From contig JAEVZY010000195.1 of assembly GCA_023392035.1 (NCBI GenBank), forward strand, positions 1 to 31,036: 31,036 nt of DNA, read 5' to 3'. A model generated the notes under the pieces. That model was not told the origin of the DNA, searched no databases, and worked only from the letters and a program-made list of their open reading frames with translations. Of this stretch, positions 23,932 through 31,036 are shown in pieces. Positions within the stretch are counted from its first letter, which is position 1. Each line of letters starts with the position of its first letter. Source of the DNA: Pseudomonadota bacterium (GTDB lineage: Bacteria; Pseudomonadota; Gammaproteobacteria; Burkholderiales; Burkholderiaceae_D). The position numbers were made by a program, and so were the translations under genes.

Positions 23932-24126
23932 ATGATCCGCTGGCTGCTGACCATATTCCTGGCCCTGGTGGTGTTCTCGGCCGCCTTGCCCTGGCTGGAG
24001 AAACTGGGCGTGGGCCGACTGCCGGGCGACCTGCGCTTCACCCTGTTCGGCCGCACCATCCACCTGCCTTTCGCTTCCACCATCCTGCTGTCGCTGGTGG
24101 CGCTGGGCATCGCCAAGGTCTTGTGA
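23932..24126 (+). CDS. DUF2905 small membrane protein, first copy
   Basis: A 64-aa protein with two hydrophobic helices (residues about 3-22 and 45-63) separated by the conserved loop GVGRLPGDLRFTLFGRTIHLPFAST. This is the complete DUF2905 domain. The function is unknown. Its stop overlaps the start of a second copy (TGATG). Confidence 0.9.
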   Translation: MIRWLLTIFLALVVFSAALPWLEKLGVGRLPGDLRFTLFGRTIHLPFASTILLSLVALGIAKVL

Positions 24127-24329
24127 TGATCCGCTGGGTGATTGCCATCTTTCTGTTGCTGATGGTGTTTTCCGGGCTGCTGCCCTTTCTTTCGCGCTTG
24201 GGTCTCGGGCGTCTGCCCGGCGATATCCGCTTCAAACTTTTCGGCAATGTGTTTTGTTTGCCGTTCGGCTCGACAGTACTTTGGTCGGCCGTCGTGTTTG
24301 CCTTGGCAGAGCTGCTGAAACTCTTCTGA
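24126..24329 (+). CDS. DUF2905 small membrane protein, second copy
   Basis: A 67-aa paralogue of the gene just upstream. It starts MIRWVIAIFLLLMVFSG and has the loop GLGRLPGDIRFKLFGNVFCLPFGST between two helices. The ATG shares an A with the preceding TGA, so the two are translationally coupled and probably arose by tandem duplication. Identity between copies is high in the loop and lower in the helices. The protein may form hetero-oligomers; that is speculation. Confidence 0.9.
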   Translation: MIRWVIAIFLLLMVFSGLLPFLSRLGLGRLPGDIRFKLFGNVFCLPFGSTVLWSAVVFALAELLKLF

Positions 24330-24382
24330 GCCGGGCTTTCCTCCCGTTTTGTGTCTTGTGCGGCGCGCAGCTTTTTGCACTT

Positions 24383-24410
24383 GGAACCAAGATTCCATTG
24401 TCGTCACTAA
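24383..24410 (+). promoter_or_regulatory. Candidate HrpL-type hrp box
   Basis: GGAACC (24383-24388), 15 bp, then TCACTAA (24404-24410). The known consensus is GGAACC-N15/16-CCACNNA; only the first C of the second half differs. It is oriented towards, and 39 nt before, the ATG of the orphan gene, a normal distance for HrpL promoters. HrpL sigma factors control type III secretion genes. Confidence 0.68.
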
Positions 24411-24449
24411 CCGCCAAATTGTTCGATAAGTGGACTTTTTGGGGGGTAT

Positions 24450-25391
24450 ATGGGGAACCGAACCAATAGCCTGGGCAAGACGCTCACACCTTCCAGCCTG
24501 GCGCGCTCCGATCCAACGCCGGATCGGCCCCGGGAGAGTGAGGCGGCAGAGCAGGGCAAGGCAGAGCCGGGCAGCCAAGCGAAGAGCACGATCATCAAGG
24601 TTTTGGGTTCGCCGCAACATGTGCGCAAGAATTTGGCGCCGCCGCAGCCTTTGGAAGTCGAAGCGAAATCGGGGAAAGAGGCGGCGACCGGCGGAGCCCT
24701 TAACCTGCAAGCCAATTCGAATTTTTCGGGCGCTCTGGCGGAAATCAAGTATCGCCCCGCCCGCGCCAAAAACAAGCACGATCCCAAGCGCGGCTCAATT
24801 GGCCCCGGCTCTCGAAGCCCAAGTCGGGAACGGGATGCAAATTCGAGCGCATCTTCGGCGCTGCAGGCGCGTAATGCTGCGATTGAGGCCAGGGAACTTG
24901 AGAGCGCGCGGCAAGACCTCAACAAATACAAGACTGCGGTTTGCGCGCTGTTCAAGGAGTGGGACGGCAAGCCTGAACTGAAATCAGTGGATTCCTTCCT
25001 GGCGCTGGAGACGGAGCCTATCCATTACTTCGAACGGCTTTTTGCGTTTGCCAAAGAATTGGAACAAACGCGTTTCAGTCTGGAAGACGTAATGAGCTGC
25101 GGCGCACATTTCCTGTCGTGCTGTCGCCATCAGCCGAATTCCGCAACGATCCCGCTCAATGGAACGACATTTGAAGGACACGAGCTTGCCTACTACAAGC
25201 ATCTGAATTCGTTCTTCAAGCTGGCCTCCGTCGATCTCAACATTTTTGAGCTCGAAGGCAAAGGGATCACTGTAGGGAATGTGGTCGACTTTCGTGATAG
25301 CGAGGTTTCACAGAGCGTGACGGCAATTCTGCGAACCTTGCAGAAGATCCACGAGAAGATCGACGCTGCCACCTTGTTTGACGATTTTTGA
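24450..25391 (+). CDS. Orphan protein, candidate type III secreted effector
   Basis: A 313-aa protein that I do not recognise. GGGGGG precedes the ATG. The first 50 residues contain 7 Ser and 5 Thr, with no acidic residue before Asp21, as in many type III secretion signals. Residues 1-140 are polar and probably disordered. From about 150 on, the protein is helical and folded-looking: RQDLNKYKTAVCALFKEWDG, and later HYFERLFAFAKELEQTRFSL and TAILRTLQKIHEKIDAATLF. There are no transmembrane segments or known catalytic motifs. Base composition is lower in GC than its neighbours (26/60 at 25021-25080 and 28/60 at 25201-25260, against 36/60 at 26281-26340), suggesting transfer. The upstream hrp box supports secretion; no chaperone gene is adjacent. 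Confidence 0.72.
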   Translation: MGNRTNSLGKTLTPSSLARSDPTPDRPRESEAAEQGKAEPGSQAKSTIIKVLGSPQHVRKNLAPPQPLEVEAKSGKEAATGGALNLQANSNFSGALAEIKYRPARAKNKHDPKRGSIGPGSRSPSRERDANSSASSALQARNAAIEARELESARQDLNKYKTAVCALFKEWDGKPELKSVDSFLALETEPIHYFERLFAFAKELEQTRFSLEDVMSCGAHFLSCCRHQPNSATIPLNGTTFEGHELAYYKHLNSFFKLASVDLNIFELEGKGITVGNVVDFRDSEVSQSVTAILRTLQKIHEKIDAATLFDDF

Positions 25392-25396
25392 GTGCG

Positions 25397-25410
25397 GGCC
25401 GGATACGGCC
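25397..25410. terminator. Small GC hairpin after the orphan gene
   Basis: GGCCG-GATA-CGGCC just after the orphan's stop codon. It is not followed by a T-run, so a terminator role is weak. Confidence 0.3.
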
Positions 25411-25440
25411 GGTATAGCCGCTCCGGTCTGTGGCAAAGTG

Positions 25441-25464
25441 CGGACTTTCCTTATGCACAGTCCG
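25441..25464. promoter_or_regulatory. Inverted repeat before the MFS transporter
   Basis: CGGACT and AGTCCG flank a 12-bp centre, ending 10 nt before the transporter ATG. It may be an operator for a drug-responsive regulator or a leader hairpin. The family of regulator is unknown. Confidence 0.3.
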
Positions 25465-25474
25465 GTTCTTTGAA

Positions 25475-26902
25475 ATGTCCGTCACCCTGGAGCAACTGCG
25501 TGCGCGCTACGGCGCCCGCTACAAATGGCTGGTGCTGTTCTCCCTGATGGTCGGCTCGATGGCGTCCATCCTCGCCTCGACCATCGTCAATGTCGCCGTG
25601 CCCGATCTGTCGGAACACTTCCGGCTCGGCCAGGAAAGGGCACAGTGGGTATCCACCGCCTTCATGCTGGCCATGACGCTGGCCATGCTGACCACGCCCT
25701 GGCTGCTGCTGCGCTTCGGCTTGCGCCGCACCTATGCCGGCGCGGTGACGCTGTTGATGATAGGCGGCGTGATCGGCGGCTTTTCCTTCAACTATCCCAT
25801 GCTGATTTCCATGCGGGTGGTGGAGGGCATCGCGGCCGGCGTGCTGCAGCCGATTCCCGCCATCTTCGTGTTGCGCGTCTTTGAGCAGGAAGAGCATGGG
25901 CGGGCCATGGGCGTGTTCGGTTTCGGCGTGGTGCTGGCGCCGGCGATCGGGCCCAGCGTCGGCGGCTTCCTGGTCGAGCAATTCGGCTGGCGCTCGATTT
26001 TCTTCGTGGTGGTTCCCTTCTGCCTGGCCGCGCTATACCTGACGCGCAAGCTGTTGGCCACGGCCTCTTCCATGGCAGGCGACGCCCAATCGCTGGACTG
26101 GAAAGGCTTGCTGCTGGTCGGCGCCGGCGTGGTGGCGCTGTTGAATGGCATGGTCGAATTGCAGAAGGACCCGGCAATGGCACTGGGCCTGATCCTGATC
26201 GGACTGGCCATCATTGCCGTCTTCGTCTGGTACCAATGCAAGGCAGAGCATCCGCTGATGGCGATGAAGGTTTTCCGCTATCGCCAGTTCACCATGGGCA
26301 CCTGCGTGGCCTTCATCTATGGCATTGGCCTGTTCGGCTCGACTTATCTGCTGCCGGTCTACACCCAGATGGCCTTGAACTATTCGCCTTCGCAGGCCGG
26401 CATGGTGATTCTGCCTGCCGGTTTTGCACTGTCGCTGGTGATTCCCATGGCCGGACGCATGGTGGACTACCACCCGCCTTACAAGCTGGTGTCGCTAGGG
26501 CTGGTGCTGCTGGCGGCGGCATTTCTGTTGATGAGTACCGGCACGCCCGGCAGCGGCTACCTGGCCCTGATGGCCTGGGCCATCGTGGGCCGGGTGGGAT
26601 TGGGCTTTGTGCTGCCGGCGCTTTCGGTGGGCACCATGCGCGGCCTGGACCCGAGCCTGATCGCGCATGGCACCAGCACCATCAACTTCCTGCGGCAATT
26701 GGGCGGAGCGATCGGCGTCAGCCTGACCGGCGTCCTGCTGGAATGGCGGCTGGCGGCGCACAAGACGGCGCTTTCCGACACCGGCGGCAATCCGGCGGAC
26801 CGGATCAAGGCCTTCGACGAAATCTTCATCATCCTGGCCTTGATCTGCCTGCTGGCCACGGTTGCGGCATGGAAGATGCGGCCGCGGCCGAAGGCGGACT
26901 GA
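25475..26902 (+). CDS. MFS transporter, DHA2 (EmrB/QacA-like) drug exporter
   Basis: A 475-aa inner-membrane H+-antiporter, probably exporting drugs or other hydrophobic compounds. The protein is strongly hydrophobic throughout; the family has 14 transmembrane helices. TM1 carries IVNVAVPDLSEHF. WVSTAFMLAMTLAMLTTPWL and RFGLRRTYAGAV give motif A, and GVVLAPAIGPSVGGFLVEQFGWR gives the DHA-specific motif C. The ATG at 25475 is chosen because MSVTLEQL... precedes the first helix; an upstream start at 25430 is unlikely. No membrane-fusion (EmrA) partner is adjacent. It is convergent with the Kef-type antiporter, with 40 bp between the stops. Confidence 0.9.
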   Translation: MSVTLEQLRARYGARYKWLVLFSLMVGSMASILASTIVNVAVPDLSEHFRLGQERAQWVSTAFMLAMTLAMLTTPWLLLRFGLRRTYAGAVTLLMIGGVIGGFSFNYPMLISMRVVEGIAAGVLQPIPAIFVLRVFEQEEHGRAMGVFGFGVVLAPAIGPSVGGFLVEQFGWRSIFFVVVPFCLAALYLTRKLLATASSMAGDAQSLDWKGLLLVGAGVVALLNGMVELQKDPAMALGLILIGLAIIAVFVWYQCKAEHPLMAMKVFRYRQFTMGTCVAFIYGIGLFGSTYLLPVYTQMALNYSPSQAGMVILPAGFALSLVIPMAGRMVDYHPPYKLVSLGLVLLAAAFLLMSTGTPGSGYLALMAWAIVGRVGLGFVLPALSVGTMRGLDPSLIAHGTSTINFLRQLGGAIGVSLTGVLLEWRLAAHKTALSDTGGNPADRIKAFDEIFIILALICLLATVAAWKMRPRPKAD

Positions 26903-26942
26903 AGACGCCGCCCGGCAAGCGCTGGTCGCCAAGCGCCGTCCG

Positions 26943-28751
26943 CTACCAGTTGCGAGTGGCGTTGTCGCCCTTCAGGGCTTCCAGGTCGCTGGCGAACATC
27001 TGCTCCAGCTCATCGCGCGCCTGCTTGGACATCGACACCAGTTGTTCCTGGTCCTTGTAGACCGGGTAGACCTTGAGCAGGGAGGCCAGGTTGTGGCGGC
27101 GGAATTTCAGGGCTGCTTCGCGCGCGAAATAGGCGCCGAAGCCGAGCTGATGCAGGACCTCGCGCCCCAATTGCAGCGCCGACTCGAAGGTTTCGCGCTC
27201 GATCAGTTTCACGCCGCGATCCATCAGGTCGTAGTAGTGGGATACGTTGCGGGCGCGCGCCAGGATGGTCAGGTCGGGGAAGGCTTCGCGCGCCACTTCC
27301 ACCAGCTTCAGGCTTTCTTCCACGCCGTCGATCGCCACCACCAGCGCGCGCGCCTGGTCGGCGCGGGCCGCGCGCAGCAAGTCTAGCCGGGTGGCGTCGC
27401 CGTAAAACACTTCCAGCCCAAAGCGGCGCAGCAGATCGACCTGGTCCGGATCGTGATCGAGGACCGTGAGCGGTATCTGGTGCGCGCGCAGCAGCCGGCC
27501 GACAATCTGCCCGAAGCGGCCAAAGCCGGCGATGATGACGTGACCTTCGCGCTCTTCGATTTCATCCGCTTCGCGTTCGCCGCGCGAGGCCAGGCGCGGC
27601 GCCAGCAGCTTGTCATGCAGGATGAGCAGCAGGGGCGTACTCATCAAAGACAGCGCCACCACCAGCACCAGCATGGCCGAGGTTTCGGCGCTGAACACCT
27701 TGGCGGTGGCAGCGGCGCCGAACACCACGAAGGCGAATTCGCTGCCCTGTGCCAGCAGGATGGCAAACATGGGCCGCTGGTTGGCCGGTACGCCCAGGCG
27801 CATGCCGAGCAGGTACAGCACCAGGATCTTGATCGCCAAAAATCCGACCAGCATGGCCAGCACCGTCAGCGGATGCGAGAACAGCACGCCGAAGTCCACC
27901 GTCATGCCGACCGCCATGAAGAACAGGCCCAGCAGCAGGCCCTTGAACGGCTCAAGGTCGGCTTCCAGCGCGCGCCGGTATTCCGAATCGGCCAGCAGCA
28001 CCCCGGCGATGAAGGTGCCCATGGCCATCGACATGCCGACTGCATGCATGATCAAACCTATGCCGATCACCAGCAGCAAGGCGAAGGCGGTGAAAATCTC
28101 GCGCATGCCGGTGCGGGCAATGATGCGCAGGATCGGCCGCAGGATGGTGCGGCCGCCCAGCACCAGCAAGGCCACCACGCCCAGGATTTCCAGCGCCTTG
28201 AGCCAGCCCGGCAGATCGTCGGGCTTGGCCGCCGCGGCCACGCCCAGCAAAGGCACGACGGCAATCATGGGAATGGCGGCGATGTCCTGGAACAGCAGAA
28301 TGGAAAAGCCGGTGCCGCCGGCCGGCGTCGCCAGCAGATTGCGTTCCGTGAGCGAAGCCAGGGCGATGGCGGTGGACGAGAGCGACAGGCCGAGCGCCGC
28401 CACCAGTGCTGTCTGCCAGGGAATACCGAACACCAGCGCGGCCGCGAACAGCGCCGCGCTGACGCTTGCCACCTGCAGGCCGCCGCCGCCGAAAATGGAA
28501 CGGCGCATGGTCCACAAGCGCTTGGGGTCCAGCTCCAGGCCGATCAGGAACAGCAGCAGCACCACGCCCAGCTCGGAAATGTGCAGGATGTCCTGCACAT
28601 CGCGCACCAGTCCCAGCCCCCAGGGGCCGATGCACACGCCGGCCGCCAGATAGCCGAGCACGCCGCCCAGACCCAGGCGCTGCACGATGGGCACCACGAT
28701 CACCGCCGCCAACAGGTAGGCGACAAACGGATAGAGGAAGGCGTATTCCAT
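26943..28751 (-). CDS. CPA2-family cation:proton antiporter with TrkA-N domain (KefB/KefC type)
   Basis: A 602-aa inner-membrane K+(Na+)/H+ antiporter. The N-terminal membrane domain, about 380 residues, has the LGYLAAGVCIGPWGLGLV and LIGLELDPKRLW segments of the family. The cytosolic RCK/TrkA-N domain starts HVIIAGFGRFGQIVGRLL (GxGxxG NAD-binding motif), with LDHDPDQVDLLRRFG and GDATRLDLL. In E. coli, Kef systems are gated by glutathione adducts. Here a KefF/G-like oxidoreductase gene ends 6 bp upstream of the ATG and is co-transcribed. Whether it is KefB or KefC cannot be told from sequence. Confidence 0.92.
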   Translation of the reverse strand: MEYAFLYPFVAYLLAAVIVVPIVQRLGLGGVLGYLAAGVCIGPWGLGLVRDVQDILHISELGVVLLLFLIGLELDPKRLWTMRRSIFGGGGLQVASVSAALFAAALVFGIPWQTALVAALGLSLSSTAIALASLTERNLLATPAGGTGFSILLFQDIAAIPMIAVVPLLGVAAAAKPDDLPGWLKALEILGVVALLVLGGRTILRPILRIIARTGMREIFTAFALLLVIGIGLIMHAVGMSMAMGTFIAGVLLADSEYRRALEADLEPFKGLLLGLFFMAVGMTVDFGVLFSHPLTVLAMLVGFLAIKILVLYLLGMRLGVPANQRPMFAILLAQGSEFAFVVFGAAATAKVFSAETSAMLVLVVALSLMSTPLLLILHDKLLAPRLASRGEREADEIEEREGHVIIAGFGRFGQIVGRLLRAHQIPLTVLDHDPDQVDLLRRFGLEVFYGDATRLDLLRAARADQARALVVAIDGVEESLKLVEVAREAFPDLTILARARNVSHYYDLMDRGVKLIERETFESALQLGREVLHQLGFGAYFAREAALKFRRHNLASLLKVYPVYKDQEQLVSMSKQARDELEQMFASDLEALKGDNATRNW

Positions 28752-28757
28752 GATGGT

Positions 28758-29327
28758 TCAGCCCTGAGGGTGGGTCTGGCCGGCGTCTGCGCGCCAGTCG
28801 GGATAGGTTTCCAGCAAATGGCAATAGCGCTGGATGTGCGCTTCCAGCACGGCCGGCTCGGCGCGCCGTGCCGCATGCAGGATCAGCGGCGGCTGCCAAT
28901 GCATGCCGCAAAAACGCGCCGTTTGCCGCAGCGGCGGCAGAAAAGCGCTGAAGTCGTGGCCGTGCGGGCCCGTGTCCCGGTAGTCTTGCGTGCTGCCGCC
29001 GGTGGTCACGGCCAGCATAAAATCCTTGCCCTGCAAGGCCCGGCCGCCGTGGCCATAAGCCCAACCCCGGCTCAGCACCACATCGATCCATTGCTTGAGC
29101 AGTCCCGGCACGCCATACCAGTGCAGCGGATGCTGCAACACCAGCAAGTCGGCCTGCTCCACGCGGCGCTGTTCGGCCGCCACGTCGAAATGGAAATCGG
29201 GATTGCTTTCGTACAGATCCACCAGCTCCACTTGCGGCAAGTCCTTGATCGCCCGGGCCATTTGCCGATTGACGACCGAAAGATGAGGGTGGGGGTGCGC
29301 ATACAGCACCAGGACGCGAGCGGGCAT
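28758..29327 (-). CDS. KefF/KefG-like NAD(P)H-dependent oxidoreductase, antiporter ancillary protein
   Basis: A 189-aa flavodoxin-like quinone oxidoreductase that, in E. coli, binds and activates the Kef antiporter. The N-terminus VLVLYAHPHPHLSVVNRQM is typical of the flavodoxin_2 fold. LVLQHPLHWYGVPGLLKQWIDVVL and GRALQGKDFMLAVTTGG are the FMN/NAD-site segments. It stands 6 bp before the antiporter start on the same strand, so the pair is one transcription unit. No clear Shine-Dalgarno precedes the ATG. Confidence 0.9.
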   Translation of the reverse strand: MPARVLVLYAHPHPHLSVVNRQMARAIKDLPQVELVDLYESNPDFHFDVAAEQRRVEQADLLVLQHPLHWYGVPGLLKQWIDVVLSRGWAYGHGGRALQGKDFMLAVTTGGSTQDYRDTGPHGHDFSAFLPPLRQTARFCGMHWQPPLILHAARRAEPAVLEAHIQRYCHLLETYPDWRADAGQTHPQG

Positions 29328-29467
29328 GGAAGTGCGGGAAATGGAATTGTCGGAACACTACACCAAACCGGTCGCCGGCCCCTTGCGTGGGGCGCGTGGA
29401 CCGGTGGTGCGCGTCACATCTGCGCGCTGGCAATGTAAGAAAAGTGATTCGGGACATCACATTCCCG

Positions 29468-29496
29468 TTGACAAAGCCTCGATGACCCCCTATAGT
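29468..29496 (+). promoter_or_regulatory. Sigma-70 promoter of the tRNA-tuf operon
   Basis: TTGACA (29468-29473), a 17-bp spacer, and TATAGT (29491-29496). The -35 is perfect, and the -10 differs from consensus at one position. The mature tRNA-Tyr 5' end lies 14 nt after the -10. A strong promoter is as expected for tRNA and EF-Tu. Confidence 0.85.
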
Positions 29497-29510
29497 TTGC
29501 GGTTCCCCAA

Positions 29511-29596
29511 GGAGGGGTGGCCGAGTGGTTAATGGCAGCAGACTGTAAATCTGCCCTCTTACGAGTACGCTGGTTCGAATCCAGCCCCCTCCACCA
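29511..29596 (+). tRNA. tRNA-Tyr (GTA)
   Basis: An 86-nt type II tRNA with acceptor GGAGGGG pairing with CCCCTCC, encoded CCA, T-loop GGTTCGAAT and a long variable arm. The anticodon GTA is at 29545-29547. First gene of the tRNA-tuf operon. Confidence 0.97.
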
Positions 29597-29652
29597 GAAA
29601 TTGCGGGAAGTTGTAAAGAAGTTGTAGCGCGGCTGAAAGAAGAGTCGCCCTC

Positions 29653-29726
29653 GCGGGTGTAGCTCAATGGTAGAGCTGAAGCCTTCCAAGCTTAAGACGA
29701 GGGTTCGATTCCCTTCACCCGCTCCA
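29653..29726 (+). tRNA. tRNA-Gly (TCC)
   Basis: Acceptor GCGGGTG pairs with CACCCGC, CCA is encoded, and T-arm GGGTTCGATTCCC is present. The anticodon loop is CTTCCAA, with TCC at 29685-29687. Second gene of the cluster. Confidence 0.97.
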
Positions 29727-29769
29727 GTTTTTCGTTGTGCATGTTTTGCAAAAGATGTGCGGCAACAAT

Positions 29770-29844
<75 letters not shown>

Positions 29845-29850
29845 TTTTCG

Positions 29851-29882
29851 CGAAGTTGCCGGCCGCTCGGCAGGCAACTTCG
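29851..29882. promoter_or_regulatory. Strong hairpin between tRNA-Thr and tuf
   Basis: A perfect 10-bp inverted repeat, CGAAGTTGCC and GGCAACTTCG, encloses a 12-nt centre. It is not followed by a T-tract. It could be an RNA processing or partial termination element that adjusts EF-Tu mRNA relative to the tRNAs. Confidence 0.6.
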
Positions 29883-29948
29883 GCATCAGGTGGTCAGAAA
29901 ACAATCGGGCGCTTGCCTGAATTCTCATTCAATCGTTAGGAGTCCAAG

Positions 29949-31036
<1,088 letters not shown>

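Noticed and set aside
22821..24779. Minus-strand 652-codon frame opposite the methyltransferase, DUF2905 pair and start of the orphan gene
   Set aside because: It spans several plus-strand genes that have recognised motifs; its own sequence shows no domain.
24407..24970. Minus-strand 187-codon frame opposite the orphan gene
   Set aside because: Considered as an alternative to the orphan. The plus frame has the ribosome site and hrp box, and continues open to 25391, so the minus frame is treated as a shadow.
27453..29438. Plus-strand 661-codon frame opposite the Kef genes
   Set aside because: A Gln/His-rich antisense shadow of two well-recognised genes.

Overview
The window looks like chromosomal DNA of a Gram-negative betaproteobacterium, most likely Burkholderiales and plausibly Oxalobacteraceae/Herbaspirillum-like. 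That placement is inferred from GC-rich coding sequence, a Bug/TTT-type binding protein, a glmU-glmS pair, a Kef antiporter with its ancillary oxidoreductase, and a tRNA-Tyr/Gly/Thr-tuf operon. It is not database-confirmed.

Left part (1-4620): a 3'-truncated periplasmic L-asparaginase on the minus strand, then a plus-strand catabolic cluster of a Rieske oxygenase, a stand-alone phthalate-dioxygenase-reductase-type [2Fe-2S] ferredoxin and a class II aldolase/adducin-family enzyme. A GntR/FCD regulator follows, with tandem 12-bp repeats in its promoter. No flavin reductase for the oxygenase is visible.

Copper island (4621-9060): a promoter with MerR/CueR architecture (19-bp spacer over a CTTCCA/TGGAAG dyad) precedes a His-rich secreted protein, a TolC-family lipoprotein and a Tat-exported multicopper oxidase. 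The last 52 codons of a copper P1B-ATPase remain as a relic, and a DUF1275 membrane protein on the other strand reads into it. Next comes a methyl-accepting chemotaxis protein with a sigma-28 (FliA) promoter.

Minus-strand catabolic operon (16311 to 11051): a TTT-family binding protein, a second class II aldolase, a ThDP-dependent acetolactate-synthase-like enzyme, a LysR regulator, and an SDR that lacks the canonical Tyr/Lys catalytic pair. Substrate unknown.

Housekeeping block (16483-24329): glmU-glmS (UDP-GlcNAc synthesis), a DUF6279-type lipoprotein, a minus-strand run of pteridine-reductase-like SDR, folB and ttcA, then a MidA-family methyltransferase and two tandem DUF2905 membrane proteins.

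Accessory insertion (about 24330-25420): an orphan 313-aa gene, visibly more AT-rich than its neighbours. It is preceded by a near-perfect HrpL-type hrp box (GGAACC-N15-TCACTAA) and has a Ser/Thr-rich N-terminus without early acidic residues. It is a good candidate for an undescribed type III secreted effector and is the most interesting object in the window.

Right end: a DHA2-family MFS exporter, a KefB/C-type antiporter with its KefF/G-like partner, and a tRNA-Tyr/tRNA-Gly/tRNA-Thr/tuf operon with a strong sigma-70 promoter. EF-Tu runs off the window.
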